Shown: positions 8,560 through 17,208 of the stretch, one piece after another
Position numbering within the stretch: position 1 is the first letter of the stretch
Layout of the letters: each line of letters opens with the position of its first letter
Origin: Actinomycetes bacterium
GTDB lineage: Bacteria; Actinomycetota; Acidimicrobiia; Acidimicrobiales; Acidimicrobilacustridaceae
NCBI GenBank assembly: GCA_029782145.1
Contig: JAKOVH010000021.1
Coordinates: 124,001-188,000, forward strand
Direction of reading: 5' to 3'
Length of the DNA stretch: 64,000 bases
Notes under the pieces: model-generated
Seen by the model: only the letters and a program-made list of their open reading frames with translations
What the model was told of the DNA's origin: nothing
Databases searched by the model: none
Program-made: the position numbers and the translations under genes

Positions 8560-9401
8560 CGCTCGGGCAGGGGCTGGCGTGCGTGGAGGCGGTCCACCAC
8601 CTCGCGCACGGTCAGCACCACGAAGAAGATGCCCACCGCGGTGGCGGCCATGGTGGCCCCGGCCGCCGTGTCGAAGTGGTAGGTGACGATCAGCCCGATG
8701 CCCACCGACGCCACGCCGATGGCGCAGGCCAGCGCCATCATGGCCGGCACCCGGCGGGCCACCAGCGCAGCGGTGGCGGGCGGCGCGACCAGCAGGCCGA
8801 ACACGAGCAGCGTGCCCACCGTGCGGAACGACGCCACGATGGCCACGGCGACGAGGGCGAGCATCACCACGTGGGCCAGCCGCGGCCGCAGCCCGAGAGC
8901 CGCCGCCTTGTCGGCGTTGAACGACACGGCGAGGAACATCCGGTGCAGGGCGACGACGAGCACCAGGGTGACCGCGGCGGCGACCGCCTGCAGGGCGATG
9001 TCGCCGGGACGGGCGCCGAGCACGCTGCCGAACAGGAACGAGGTCAGGTCACCGGTGAACGAGCGGGTGCGCGAGATCAGCACCACTCCGAGAGCCAGCA
9101 TCCCGACGAATAGCAGACCGATGCCGGTGTCGTTGGCCAGCCGGGCGTTGCGGTTCACGGCGTTGATCCCCACCACCATCACGAGCGCCGACACGAAGGC
9201 GCCGATGGTGACGTCGACACCGAGCAGGAACGCCACCGCGATGCCGGGCAGCACGCCGTGGGCCAGGGCGTCGCCCATGAACGTGAGGCCCCGGATCACC
9301 ACCCAGGTGCCGATGAGCGCGCAGGTCACGGCGGCGAGGGCGCCCGCCAGGAACGCCCGCTGCACGAACTCGTACTGGAAGGGTTCGAGGAGCCAGTGCA
9401 C
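8556..9401 (-). CDS. znuB: Zinc/manganese ABC transporter permease
   Basis: The predicted protein has 281 residues with about eight or nine membrane helices and the ABC-3 family pattern. 'GDALAHGVLPGIAVAF' is near residue 43 and 'RTVGTLLVFGLLVAPPATA' sits in the later half. It forms the membrane channel of a ZnuABC-type importer. The GTG start lies 12 bp after the stop of the binding-protein gene and its stop overlaps lnt by 4 bp. The ATPase gene (znuC) that usually lies between or beside these genes is absent from the window, so the permease must use an ATPase encoded elsewhere. Zinc is preferred over manganese because of the Zur-like box upstream. Confidence 0.9.
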   Translation of the reverse strand: MHWLLEPFQYEFVQRAFLAGALAAVTCALIGTWVVIRGLTFMGDALAHGVLPGIAVAFLLGVDVTIGAFVSALVMVVGINAVNRNARLANDTGIGLLFVGMLALGVVLISRTRSFTGDLTSFLFGSVLGARPGDIALQAVAAAVTLVLVVALHRMFLAVSFNADKAAALGLRPRLAHVVMLALVAVAIVASFRTVGTLLVFGLLVAPPATAALVARRVPAMMALACAIGVASVGIGLIVTYHFDTAAGATMAATAVGIFFVVLTVREVVDRLHARQPLPER

Positions 9402-9413
9402 GGTGGTCGGACG

Positions 9414-10349
9414 CTACGCCGCGCCGGTCAGGCCGTCGGCGATGAGCCGGGCGTCGGTTTCGATCATGCCGGCGTAGGTGGCGGTCGGCGAGCCCTCCTC
9501 GCCGAGGGAGTCGGTGGAGAGCTCGACCACGGCGACCGAGCGGCCCACCTCGCGGGCGAGGGCCTCCATCAGGCGCGGCGACACCGTGTTCTCCGAGAAG
9601 ACGGCCGTGGTGCCGGTGCGACGCACGTCGTCGGCGAGCCGGCTCAGGTCGGCGGCGCTGGGCTCGGCGAGGGTCGAGCCGCCGGGGATCACCGTGCCCA
9701 GCAGGCCGAGGCCGAAGCGGCGGGCGAAGTACCCGAGGGCGTCGTGGTTGGTGACCAGCATGCGTCGCTCGGCGGGCACGGCGGCCAGGATGGCGTCGGC
9801 TCGTTGCCCGGCCGCCTTCGCCTCCTCGGCGTAGGCGGCGGCACGCTCGTCGAGCCCGGCGCGCTCGAGGCCGGTGGCCTGGGCGATCTGCGCGGCCACC
9901 AACCCTGCGGCGGTGGCCATGCGGTCGGGGTCGAGCCACACGTGGGGGTCCAGGACGTGGCCGTCGGAGCCGTGCTCGGCGAGCCCGGCGTCGAGCGGCT
10001 GGGGATCGAGGTCGGGCCCCACCTCGTAGACCGTCACCCCGTCGTCGCGTGCGGCGTCGAGCGTGGAGGCCAGCCGTTCCTCGAGACCCAGGCCGTTGGC
10101 CACGATCAGATCTGCGCCGCGCAGACGGGCCGCCTGGGCGGCCGACGGCTCGAACTCGTGGGGGTCGGCGCCCGGCGGCATGAGCACCTCGACGTCGACC
10201 GCGTCGCCTCCGACCCGCTGCACGAGGTCACCGAGGATGGTGGTGGTCGCCACGACCGTGGGCCTGGTCGAGGAGCTCGTCGAGCTGCCGCACGCGCCGA
10301 GACCGACGAGCGAGAGCACGACGACGAGGAGGGCGAGGGCGCGGCGCAC
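9414..10349 (-). CDS. znuA: Zinc ABC transporter substrate-binding lipoprotein
   Basis: With the GTG at 10349 the protein has 311 residues. It begins with a lipoprotein signal peptide: 'MRRALALLVVV' then lipobox LGAC with Cys20. Cluster A-I features are clear: 'PPGADPHEFEPS' (His64), 'LDPHVWLDP', 'VTNHDALGYFA' and 'FSENTVSP' supply the metal ligands. The His-rich loop of many ZnuA proteins is reduced to a few His. A start 26 codons upstream (GTG at 10427) is possible but would put the Zur-like box inside the gene and displace the signal peptide. It captures zinc outside the membrane and hands it to the ZnuB permease. Confidence 0.9.
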   Translation of the reverse strand: MRRALALLVVVLSLVGLGACGSSTSSSTRPTVVATTTILGDLVQRVGGDAVDVEVLMPPGADPHEFEPSAAQAARLRGADLIVANGLGLEERLASTLDAARDDGVTVYEVGPDLDPQPLDAGLAEHGSDGHVLDPHVWLDPDRMATAAGLVAAQIAQATGLERAGLDERAAAYAEEAKAAGQRADAILAAVPAERRMLVTNHDALGYFARRFGLGLLGTVIPGGSTLAEPSAADLSRLADDVRRTGTTAVFSENTVSPRLMEALAREVGRSVAVVELSTDSLGEEGSPTATYAGMIETDARLIADGLTGAA

Positions 10350-10386
10350 GGGGACTCCGGAGGGGCGGCCGGTACCACCGGCGAAA

Positions 10387-10401
10387 TGAGAAACGTTCTC
10401 A
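10387..10401. promoter_or_regulatory. Zur-like operator upstream of znuA
   Basis: TGAGAAACGTTCTCA is a 15-bp palindrome with 6-bp perfect arms (TGAGAA/TTCTCA) around ACG. It resembles the actinobacterial Zur box TGAAAATnATTTTCA in symmetry and in the outer TGA/TCA. It is centred 45 bp upstream of the GTG of znuA, in a locally AT-richer patch. Repression of zinc uptake under zinc sufficiency is the likely role. No zur gene is in the window. Confidence 0.6.
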
Positions 10402-10471
10402 CTCTGCCCGCACCGGCCGTTCGGCACAAGGCGCGGTCGTGCGGTCGGCGCCGTCGCCGCGTGCCGCCGGC

Positions 10472-11098
10472 CTACTGGCCGGGTTGGGCCGGCGCGCCGT
10501 CCTGGCCGGGCACGACCAGTCGGGGCGGCAGGAGCTGGTCGGCGATGTCGAGGTAGGTGCGCACCTGCGCGTGCACGGTGAGGGTGCCGGCCCGCTCGAA
10601 GTCGAGGGTCAGCGGCACCGTGTCACCCACGGCGAGCGGCCGGGTGAGGCCGCGGAGCAGGAGCTGGTCGCTGCCCGGCTGCAGACGGGTGTCGGCGTAG
10701 CCGGGCACGTCGAGGTGGTCGACGGTGACCAGCACGCCGGCCGGGTCGGCCTCGGAAGTCTCCCGTTCCTGGAGCTCCACCGTGGTGGCCGCGGGCGTCG
10801 AGGCGCCGAGCAGGGTGTCGTTGCCGCCGGTGTTGTGGATCACCACGTAGGCCGCGACCGGATCGCCCTCGGACCCCACCAGCGCGTCGTGCAGCTCGAT
10901 GGCGGGCGCCGGGGAGGGGAAGGGCCGCACGAGGGCGACCACCAGGAGCAGCCCGGCGCAGAACACCACGACGAGGGCGGGCGCGAACCGGCGGATGGTG
11001 GCGTAGACGTCGCCGGAGGGCGCGGCGGGAGGCCGGGCCGAGGTGGGTGACGCGGGGGCGCCCGTCGGGGAGGTGGGGGGTGCGTGGTCGCTCGGCAT
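10472..11098 (-). CDS. PCu(A)C/DUF461-like extracytoplasmic protein lacking the usual copper ligands
   Basis: The predicted protein has 208 residues: a Pro-rich cytoplasmic N-terminus, one membrane helix (about 40-57) and an outside beta-domain (65-185) resembling PCu(A)C. Matching segments are 'YVVIHNTGGNDTLLGASTP' and 'LTRPLAVGDTVPLTL'. PCu(A)C chaperones deliver copper to cytochrome oxidase using a His-Met pattern. Here those positions read 'VELQERE' and 'SDQLLLRGL', so the His and Met ligands are gone. The ATG at 11098 has no clear ribosome-binding site; a TTG at 11152 is an alternative. It is a stand-alone gene upstream of the Zur box and shares a divergent promoter region with a phosphotransferase. 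Confidence 0.68.
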   Translation of the reverse strand: MPSDHAPPTSPTGAPASPTSARPPAAPSGDVYATIRRFAPALVVVFCAGLLLVVALVRPFPSPAPAIELHDALVGSEGDPVAAYVVIHNTGGNDTLLGASTPAATTVELQERETSEADPAGVLVTVDHLDVPGYADTRLQPGSDQLLLRGLTRPLAVGDTVPLTLDFERAGTLTVHAQVRTYLDIADQLLPPRLVVPGQDGAPAQPGQ

Positions 11099-11235
11099 GG
11101 TGGTGGTGCGCTCGCAGCCGTGGTGGTGCAGCGCCGCCCTCCATCCTGCCAACCGTCGGTGGCGCGGTCAGATCGGGGTGGGTGCCGCCGCCGTGGAGCC
11201 CCGGCGTCCGAGGCCGGCGGTGGAAGGATGCGGCG

Positions 11236-12201
11236 ATGGCCGACTGCCTCGAGCCGCGCGTGGAAGGAGAGGGTGGCGAGCGTCCCGGGCCGCTTCATGA
11301 ACCCGGTGACGAGCGCCAGGCCCGGGCGCTGGCCGCGGCCGTGGCGGTGGCGGGGGAGAGCGATCTCGACGTCTCGGGCGCGGGTGTGTGGCGAGCCGGC
11401 TCGGCGGTGCTGGTGGGGCTCCCGGAGGTCCCGGCGCTGGCTCGGGTCGACGAGCCGGCCCGGGCCGACGACGCCCGGCGGCAGGCGCTGATCGCCCGCC
11501 TGCTGCGGGCGGTGCACCTCCCGGCCGTGCGGCTGGTCGGGCCGTCGGCGCAGCCCGTGCCCAGCCCGGCCGGCCCGGTGACGTTGTGGGCCTGGGTCGC
11601 GCCGAGCGGTCCTCGGGTCGGGCCGTTCGAGATGGGGCGGGTGGCACGGGCCCTCCACGACCGCACCCGCTCGGTGGGCCCGGCCCACGACGTCCCGCGG
11701 CACGACCCGCTGCCGGCCGTGCGTGCCGAGCTGGATCGGGCGGCTCGGTTCGGCGCCACCTCGCCCGATGACCTTGCGCTGCTGCACCGGGTCACCGACG
11801 GGGTGGCCCGGCGCTGGCCCCGCACCGGCGAGGACCCGCTCGGCCAGGCCGTGGTGCACGGGGACCTGCACCGAGCCAACGTCATCCCCGGCCCGGCGGG
11901 GCCGGTGCTCGCCGACCTGGAGCTCGCCGGTCGGGGTCCGGCCTCGGTCGACGTGGCGCCCCAGGTGGTGGCCGTGCGTCGCTACGGCGCCGACCCGCAC
12001 GACCTGGAACGGTTCCTTGCCGGCTACGGCGCCGACCCGCGGGGCTGGGCCGGCTTCGACGTGCTGGTGGAGGCCTACGAGCTGTGGGTCACGGCGTGGG
12101 CGGTGGCCAACCGCACGTCGTCGGCGCGGGCCGACCGGGAGGCCGAGGTGCGCCTGGAGCGCTGGCGTCGCGGCCGCTCGCTGGTGTGGTCGTTGCGCTG
12201 A
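11236..12201 (+). CDS. Aminoglycoside-phosphotransferase-fold kinase (APH family)
   Basis: The predicted protein has 321 residues. The APH catalytic loop reads 'VVHGDLHRANVI' (about 207-217), with Asp210 as catalytic base and Asn215 for Mg2+. The following metal-binding segment is 'LADLELAG' (Asp227), replacing the more usual DWE. The N-terminal lobe is shorter and less conserved, so substrate is uncertain. APH-fold enzymes phosphorylate small molecules such as antibiotics, choline, homoserine or sugars. AAGG lies 9 nt before the ATG at 11236. It is convergent with the esterase gene 6 bp downstream. There is no reason to call it an antibiotic-resistance gene from sequence alone. Confidence 0.72.
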   Translation: MADCLEPRVEGEGGERPGPLHEPGDERQARALAAAVAVAGESDLDVSGAGVWRAGSAVLVGLPEVPALARVDEPARADDARRQALIARLLRAVHLPAVRLVGPSAQPVPSPAGPVTLWAWVAPSGPRVGPFEMGRVARALHDRTRSVGPAHDVPRHDPLPAVRAELDRAARFGATSPDDLALLHRVTDGVARRWPRTGEDPLGQAVVHGDLHRANVIPGPAGPVLADLELAGRGPASVDVAPQVVAVRRYGADPHDLERFLAGYGADPRGWAGFDVLVEAYELWVTAWAVANRTSSARADREAEVRLERWRRGRSLVWSLR

Positions 12202-12207
12202 GCCGCC

Positions 12208-12891
12208 TCAGGCCGGCGGGGTGGCGGGCCCGCCGGCTTCGGGGGGCTCGTGGGCCTCGGCGGCCTCGGTGAGCCCGGTGAGCCAGCTCGCCAGCGGCGC
12301 CAGCAGCGCGGGGCCGAGGGCGTGCCCGGCCTCGACCTCCACCCAGTCGACCGTGGCGCCGGCCCGCCCGAGCACCTTGGCGGCGCTGCGCCCGAGGAGG
12401 GGGTCGACGACGTCGTCGTCGGAGCCGTGGACGAACAGCACCTGGTGCCGGGCGGCGAGGGCCGGCTCCAGGTGGTCGTCGCGATGGGGAAGGTGGGCGG
12501 CGATGGCGGCCACGGCGTGAGGGCGTTCGGCGACGGTGGGGTCGACCAGGGTGGCCAGGGCGACGGCGCCGCCCTGGGAGTAGCCGGCCACCACCAGCCG
12601 GTCGGGCGGGAGGGCGAGCCCGGCCACCAGGGCCGCGGCCGCCTGGCCGACGGCCGCCACGGAGGCGGCGAGCTGGCCGGCGTCGGGGCCGTCGTCGTGC
12701 ACCTGGTACCAGGCCGGGCCCTCCGGCGTGTCGTCCGGCGGTCGGGCCACCGTGACGTGCCACCGGCGGTCGGGGTCGACGAGGTCGAGCCGGTCGGTCC
12801 AGACGGTGGGCTCGTCGGCGTAGCCCGGCAGCAGCAGCAGGGCCCGCTCGGCGGCGCCGGCGGCCGGCCGCTCGACGAGGGCGAGGGCCAC
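12208..12891 (-). CDS. Alpha/beta hydrolase, carboxylesterase/phospholipase family
   Basis: The predicted protein has 227 residues with the fold of the Abhydrolase_2 esterase group. The nucleophile elbow is 'GYSQGG' (Ser105), the acid is in 'HGSDDDVVDP' (around Asp160) and the His is in 'EAGHALGP' (His190). The oxyanion-hole segment 'LLLLPGYADEP' is near residue 18. No signal peptide is seen. GTG at 12891 is preferred because it lies 5 bp after the stop of the NlpC/P60 gene. It probably cleaves a soluble ester; the substrate is unknown. Confidence 0.75.
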   Translation of the reverse strand: MALALVERPAAGAAERALLLLPGYADEPTVWTDRLDLVDPDRRWHVTVARPPDDTPEGPAWYQVHDDGPDAGQLAASVAAVGQAAAALVAGLALPPDRLVVAGYSQGGAVALATLVDPTVAERPHAVAAIAAHLPHRDDHLEPALAARHQVLFVHGSDDDVVDPLLGRSAAKVLGRAGATVDWVEVEAGHALGPALLAPLASWLTGLTEAAEAHEPPEAGGPATPPA

Positions 12892-12896
12892 CGAGC

Positions 12897-13523
12897 TCAG
12901 CCGACGCGGCCGGCGGCCACCCGTGCCCCGGCCCAGTAGCCGATGCTGTCGTAGCGCACGGAGCGGCCGGTGCCCGGGGCGTGGATCATCTGGCCGTCGC
13001 CGACGTAGAGCCCGACGTGGCCGGGGTCGCCGCGCTCGCCCGGACCCCAGAAGAACACGAGGTCGCCGGGCTGCAGCTGGTCGAGGCCGATGTGCTCGCT
13101 CTGGGCCCACTGGGCGCCGCTGTAGTGCGGCAAGTCCACCCCGGCGGCCTGCCATGCCCAGCGGGTGAACCCCGAGCAGTCGAAGGCGTTGGGCCCCGCA
13201 GCCCCGCGCACGTAGGGGCGTCCGAGCTTGGCCACCGCCGCCTCGAGCACCGGCGCCGTCCGGTCGGTGCGGGCCTGGGCGGCGAGCTGGCTCAGCGCCT
13301 CGAGCGAGCGGGCCTTGGTGATCTCGCTCTGGCGCCGGTGCTCGGCGGCGCGGCGCTGGGCCACCAGCCGAGCCGCGTCGACGTCGACCGACGGCGCCTC
13401 CTGGGCACGGGCGTGGGAGACGGGACCGGCGCCCAGCGACACCGCCGAGACGGCGGCGACGAGCGCACCGGCGACGAGGCGCCGCCGGCGGCTGGAGGTC
13501 GGATGGCTACGCAGCGTGAACAT
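12897..13523 (-). CDS. Secreted NlpC/P60 cell-wall hydrolase
   Basis: The predicted protein has 208 residues. An Arg-rich start and hydrophobic segment (about 15-40, ending in AxA-type sites) form a signal peptide. A helical, Arg/Ala-rich linker (45-90) leads to the NlpC/P60 domain. The triad is Cys116 ('FDCSGFTRW'), His169 ('DPGHVGLY') and His181 ('MIHAPGTG'). Such enzymes cut the D-Glu to meso-DAP bond of peptidoglycan stems. The ATG at 13523 lacks a clear ribosome-binding site. The 92-bp upstream region is AT-richer and has a direct repeat. The downstream esterase starts 5 bp after its stop and is probably co-transcribed. Confidence 0.88.
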   Translation of the reverse strand: MFTLRSHPTSSRRRRLVAGALVAAVSAVSLGAGPVSHARAQEAPSVDVDAARLVAQRRAAEHRRQSEITKARSLEALSQLAAQARTDRTAPVLEAAVAKLGRPYVRGAAGPNAFDCSGFTRWAWQAAGVDLPHYSGAQWAQSEHIGLDQLQPGDLVFFWGPGERGDPGHVGLYVGDGQMIHAPGTGRSVRYDSIGYWAGARVAAGRVG

Positions 13524-13545
13524 TGTTGCGAAATGTTTGCAGACA

Positions 13546-13573
13546 GACCGCAACGATGCAACGCGACCGCAAC
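13546..13573. repeat. Direct repeat upstream of the NlpC/P60 gene
   Basis: GACCGCAAC occurs at 13546-13554 and again at 13565-13573, 19 bp apart start to start, with a further partial copy (GATGCAAC) between them. On the gene's own strand the unit reads GTTGCGGTC. It lies 23-50 bp upstream of the start codon, where an operator or promoter spacer would be. No regulator is identified. Confidence 0.35.
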
Positions 13574-13615
13574 GTTGGCCGGCGCGCGCCGGTCCCCAGG
13601 ACCGCCGGAGGAGGC

Positions 13616-15055
13616 TCAGGCGATGGGTGTCGCCGCCGCCTCCGCGGCCGCGTGGCGGCCCTGGCGCACGCACGCCGGCAGCCCGAGGCCGTCGTAGGCG
13701 GCGCCCGCCAGCACGATCCCCGGGGCGGTGGCGGCCACGTCGGCTCGCCATGCCCTCACCAGGGCGAGGTGGCCGGGGCGGAACTGGGGAAGGCCGTCCC
13801 ACCAGCGGGTCACCCGGTGCGCCACCGGCGCGGCCGACAGTCCCATGGTGGTGCGCAGGTCGAGCGCCAGCGCCGCCACCAGCTCGTCGTCGGGCAGGTC
13901 GAGCGCGGCGGTGTCGCCGTAGCGGCCGGCCGACACCCGCAGCACCACCACGTCGGGGTCGGCCAGGTGGGCCCACTTCGACGACGCCCACGAGCAGGCC
14001 GTGAGCGTGGGCAGCCGGTCGGCCGCGCCCACGAGGAAGCCGCTGGCGTCGAGCGGGTGGTCGAGCGCGGCGCGGGGCACGGCCAGGGTGACCATGGCGG
14101 CCGAGGCGTACTCGAGCTCGCCCAGCCCGGCGGCGGCGTCGGGTGCCAGCGGCGCCAGCAGCCGGGCAGCCACCGGCGCCGGCGTGCACAGCACCACGCG
14201 GTCCGCCTCGACGGTGCCCGCGCCGGTGCGCAGCGCGACGCTGGTGCCTCGGTGCTCGATCCCCTCGACGGGGCACGACAGGTGCACCGGCACCCGCGCC
14301 GCGGTCAGCCGAGCGAGCAGCAGGTCGGTGAGGGTCTGGGTGCCGACCGGGATGCCGTAGAACACCGGGGCGTTCGGGTCGGCGCCGCCGGCCAGGGCCT
14401 CGGCCTGCTGCTCCCGCAGGCCCCGCACGAGGCTCGGGTGCCGGCGGGCAGCGGCGGCGAGCTGGGCGGCGCCCGCCGCCACGCTGAGCTGGTCGGCGTC
14501 GCCGGCGTTCACCCCCGACAGCAGCGGGGCCACGAGCTGCTCGTAGACCTCGTCGCCGAGGCGGCCCCGAACCAGCTGGCCGACCGACAGGTCGCCGTCA
14601 CCGTCGGGCGCGCCGGACGGCTCGCCCGCCGGCGCCTCGGTGGCGTGGAGGTCGCGGGCCGCCCGGGCCACGCCGTCGGCGCTGACGATGCCCGACGCGG
14701 CGAGGGCGTCCATGTCGGTGGGCACGCCGAGGACGAGCCCGGCCGGCAGGCGCCGCAGCTCGCCCCTGGCCCACACCAGGGCCGAGCGCTCGGCCGGCGA
14801 GGTGAGCACCTGGCGCAGCCCCAGCTCCTCGCACAGCTCGAGCGCCTCCGGCACGCGGGCCAGGAAGGCGTCGGCGCCGCAGTCGACGGGGCGGCCGGCG
14901 AACGGGGTGGTGAGGATCTTGCCGCCCACCCGCTCCGACGCCTCGAGCACCGTGACGCGCACGCCGGGGTGGCGGGTGGCCAGGGTGAAGGCAGCGGTGA
15001 GGCCGGTGATCCCGGCTCCCACCACCACGACGTGCGAGGTGCCGGTGTCGGCCAT
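13616..15055 (-). CDS. hemY: HemY: coproporphyrinogen/protoporphyrinogen oxidase
   Basis: The predicted protein has 479 residues. The FAD-binding Rossmann motif is at the N-terminus ('VVVVGAGITGLTAAFTL'), followed by 'VLEASERVGGKI', and a C-terminal FAD segment 'LAGAAYDGLGLPACVRQG' closes the protein. The enzyme oxidises a porphyrinogen to the porphyrin with O2. In Actinobacteria HemY normally acts on coproporphyrinogen III, in the coproporphyrin-dependent heme route. Its ATG lies 1 bp after the stop of hemH, and gene order is hemE-hemH-hemY as in other Gram-positive heme operons. HemQ, needed to finish that route, is not in the window. Confidence 0.93.
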   Translation of the reverse strand: MADTGTSHVVVVGAGITGLTAAFTLATRHPGVRVTVLEASERVGGKILTTPFAGRPVDCGADAFLARVPEALELCEELGLRQVLTSPAERSALVWARGELRRLPAGLVLGVPTDMDALAASGIVSADGVARAARDLHATEAPAGEPSGAPDGDGDLSVGQLVRGRLGDEVYEQLVAPLLSGVNAGDADQLSVAAGAAQLAAAARRHPSLVRGLREQQAEALAGGADPNAPVFYGIPVGTQTLTDLLLARLTAARVPVHLSCPVEGIEHRGTSVALRTGAGTVEADRVVLCTPAPVAARLLAPLAPDAAAGLGELEYASAAMVTLAVPRAALDHPLDASGFLVGAADRLPTLTACSWASSKWAHLADPDVVVLRVSAGRYGDTAALDLPDDELVAALALDLRTTMGLSAAPVAHRVTRWWDGLPQFRPGHLALVRAWRADVAATAPGIVLAGAAYDGLGLPACVRQGRHAAAEAAATPIA

Positions 15056-15056
15056 G

Positions 15057-15992
15057 TCAGACCACCTCCGCCGCGGCGGCCCGGTCGACGACGAGGTCGG
15101 CGAGGGCGGACATGACCGCGGGGTCGTCGTTCAGCGATCGGGTGCGGGCGAAGGCCAGCCCCGCGTCGCGTGCGACGGCGGCGGCCTCGATGTCGAGGTC
15201 GTAGAGGACCTCGAGGTGGTCGGCGGTGAAGCCCTGGGCGCACACCAGCACGCCGTCGGTGCGGCCCGTGGCGGCGAGGTCCCGCACCACGTCGAGCACG
15301 TCGGGTCCCCGCCACGGCTCCGGGGTGCGCCCGGCGCTCTGCCAGGCCAGCGCCCAGTCGGGCCAGGGGCTGAGGCCGACCCGTTCGGCGACGGCGGCGG
15401 CGCTCTCCCGCAGCTCGTCGGGGTAGGGGTCGTCGACCAGCGCTCGCTCCGGCAGGGAGTGGGCGGTGAACAGCACCTTGTGGCGCGCCGGCAGGGCGGC
15501 CCTCGCCTCGCGCACCGCGTCGGCGAGGAAGTCGACGTAGGCGCCGAGCAGGTGCCAGTGCTCGACGGCGTGGAGGGCGACGCCCCGGCTCTCGCCGGCC
15601 TCGGCGGCCCGCCGCTGGTACTCGCCCACGCTCGAGCGGGAGTAGTGGGGGGCCAGCACCAGGCCGACCGCACGGGTGACGCCGGCGTCGGCCAGGTCGG
15701 CCACCGCGTCCTCGATGAAGGGCGCGGCGTGCTTCTGGCCCAGCGCCACGATCCACCGGCCGGGCATGCGCGCGTCGAGGGCGGCGGCCAGCGCGGTGCG
15801 CTGGGCCTCCGTGCGCTCGGCCAGCGGGGAGATGCCGCCGATGGCGTCGTAGCGGGCGGTCAGCTCGGCCAGCAGCTCGGGCGTGGGTGGCCGGCCCCGG
15901 CGGATGTGGGTGTAGTAGGGCTCGATCTCGGCGGGCGTGCGGGGGGTGCCATAGGCCATGACGACGAGCCCCAGGGGCTCGTCACCGCTCAC
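15057..15992 (-). CDS. hemH: Ferrochelatase (probably coproporphyrin ferrochelatase)
   Basis: The predicted protein has 311 residues. Active-site His lies in '[10 protein letters not shown]' and the conserved acidic patch in '[16 protein letters not shown]'. It inserts Fe2+ into a porphyrin, most likely coproporphyrin III given HemY next door. Many actinobacterial ferrochelatases carry a C-terminal [2Fe-2S] cluster with several Cys; here I see a single Cys, just before the 'QGFTADH' segment, so the cluster is probably absent. The GTG start overlaps the end of hemE by 11 bp and its stop is 1 bp from hemY, so the three are coupled. Confidence 0.93.
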   Translation of the reverse strand: MSGDEPLGLVVMAYGTPRTPAEIEPYYTHIRRGRPPTPELLAELTARYDAIGGISPLAERTEAQRTALAAALDARMPGRWIVALGQKHAAPFIEDAVADLADAGVTRAVGLVLAPHYSRSSVGEYQRRAAEAGESRGVALHAVEHWHLLGAYVDFLADAVREARAALPARHKVLFTAHSLPERALVDDPYPDELRESAAAVAERVGLSPWPDWALAWQSAGRTPEPWRGPDVLDVVRDLAATGRTDGVLVCAQGFTADHLEVLYDLDIEAAAVARDAGLAFARTRSLNDDPAVMSALADLVVDRAAAAEVV

Positions 15993-17088
15993 GATCGCTC
16001 CCCGGCGCCGGCGGGGCGGTGCCGTCGCAGCGGCCCTCGGCGTGGACGAGCTCGACCACCCGCTCGAGCACCGACGGGTCGGTCTCGGGCAGCACGCCGT
16101 GGCCCAGGTTGAACACGTGGCCGGGGTGCCCGGCGTTGCGGGCCAGCACGTCGCGGGTGGCCTCGGCCACGACCTTCCAGGGGGCCAGGCAGATGGCCGG
16201 GTCGAGGTTGCCCTGCAGGGCCCGGTCGGCCGGCACCCGCCCCCGGGCCACGTCGAGCGGCACCCGCCAGTCGACGCCCACCACGTCGGCGCCGGCGTCG
16301 GCCATCAGGCCCAGCAGCTCGCCGGTGCCCACGCCGAAGTGGATGCGGGGCACGTCGAGGTCGGCGACCTCGGCGAACACCCGGCGGCTGTGGGGCAGCA
16401 CGAAGCGCTCGTAGTCGGGCGGCGACAGGGCGCCGGCCCACGAGTCGAACACCTGCAGCGCCACCGCCCCGGCGCCGACCTGCGAGCGCAGCGACGTGAC
16501 GGCCAGGTCGGCCAGGCGGCCCATGAGCTCGTGCCACAGCTGCGGGTCGGCGTGCATGAGCGCCTTGGTGCGGGCGTAGGTGCGCGACGGGCGACCCTCG
16601 ATGAGGTAGCTGGCCACGGTGAACGGGGCGCCGGCGAAGCCGATGAGCGGGACCGGCAGCTCCTTGGCGAGGATCGCCACCGTCTCGAGCACGTAGGGCG
16701 TGTCGGCCTCGGGGTCGAGGGGCCGGAGCCGCTCGAGGTCCTCCCGGCGGGCGAAGGGCTGTTCGACCACCGGCCCCACGCCGGGGGCGACGTCGACGCC
16801 GAAGCCGATGGCGGCGACGGGCACGACGATGTCGGAGTAGAGGATGGCGGCGTCGACGCCGTAGCGGCGCACGGGCTGGAGGGTGATCTCGGCCGACAGC
16901 TCGGGGTCGCGGATGGCGTCGAGGATGCTGCCGCTGCCCCGGATGGCCCGGTACTCGGGCAGGGAGCGGCCCGCCTGGCGCATGAACCAGACCGGCACCC
17001 GGTCGTCGGGCCCTCCGGGCAGGCCCCGGCACGCCCGCAGGAAGGGGGGCAGCGCGCTGCGCGAGGCGGGGTCGGGCACGAGCGCCAC
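15982..17088 (-). CDS. hemE: Uroporphyrinogen decarboxylase
   Basis: The predicted protein has 368 residues. The signature '[19 protein letters not shown]' holds the substrate-binding Arg residues. Other typical segments are 'ILYSDIVVP', '[16 protein letters not shown]' and '[13 protein letters not shown]'. It decarboxylates the four acetate chains of uroporphyrinogen III to give coproporphyrinogen III. First gene of the hemE-hemH-hemY operon. The GTG at 17088 gives the longest form, but TAGCGT ends 7 nt before a second GTG at codon 4 (17079). A leaderless transcript starting there is quite possible. Confidence 0.95.
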   Translation of the reverse strand: MALVPDPASRSALPPFLRACRGLPGGPDDRVPVWFMRQAGRSLPEYRAIRGSGSILDAIRDPELSAEITLQPVRRYGVDAAILYSDIVVPVAAIGFGVDVAPGVGPVVEQPFARREDLERLRPLDPEADTPYVLETVAILAKELPVPLIGFAGAPFTVASYLIEGRPSRTYARTKALMHADPQLWHELMGRLADLAVTSLRSQVGAGAVALQVFDSWAGALSPPDYERFVLPHSRRVFAEVADLDVPRIHFGVGTGELLGLMADAGADVVGVDWRVPLDVARGRVPADRALQGNLDPAICLAPWKVVAEATRDVLARNAGHPGHVFNLGHGVLPETDPSVLERVVELVHAEGRCDGTAPPAPGSDRER

Positions 17089-17092
17089 GCTA
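17087..17092 (-). promoter_or_regulatory. Possible -10 element for a leaderless hemE transcript
   Basis: On the minus strand TAGCGT is followed by a 7-nt spacer and GTG (17077-17079). This matches the arrangement before lhr, photolyase and cobA/hemD on the plus strand. If real, HemE starts at codon 4 of the longest frame. Confidence 0.3.
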
Positions 17093-17208
17093 CCGATCCG
17101 CCCCCTCCGGGGAGAATCCGGGCGGTCCGGCTAGCATGGCCGATCCCCCTCGCCCGGTGGGCTGCGGCTCGGCGGGCGGGCGGGCCGTCGTCCTCACCGA
17201 GGGAGCCC

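Noticed and set aside
11236..12201. Aminoglycoside-resistance gene.
   Set aside because: Only the general kinase motifs match. The N-terminal lobe and the surroundings give no support for antibiotic modification.
13524..13615. Possible c-di-AMP (ydaO-type) riboswitch upstream of an NlpC/P60 gene.
   Set aside because: The gap is only 92 bp, too short for that riboswitch, and its conserved core is not recognisable.
17089..17208. Rifamycin-associated element upstream of the HelD-like gene.
   Set aside because: No stretch resembles the known inverted element; only general GC-rich sequence and a ribosome-binding site are seen.
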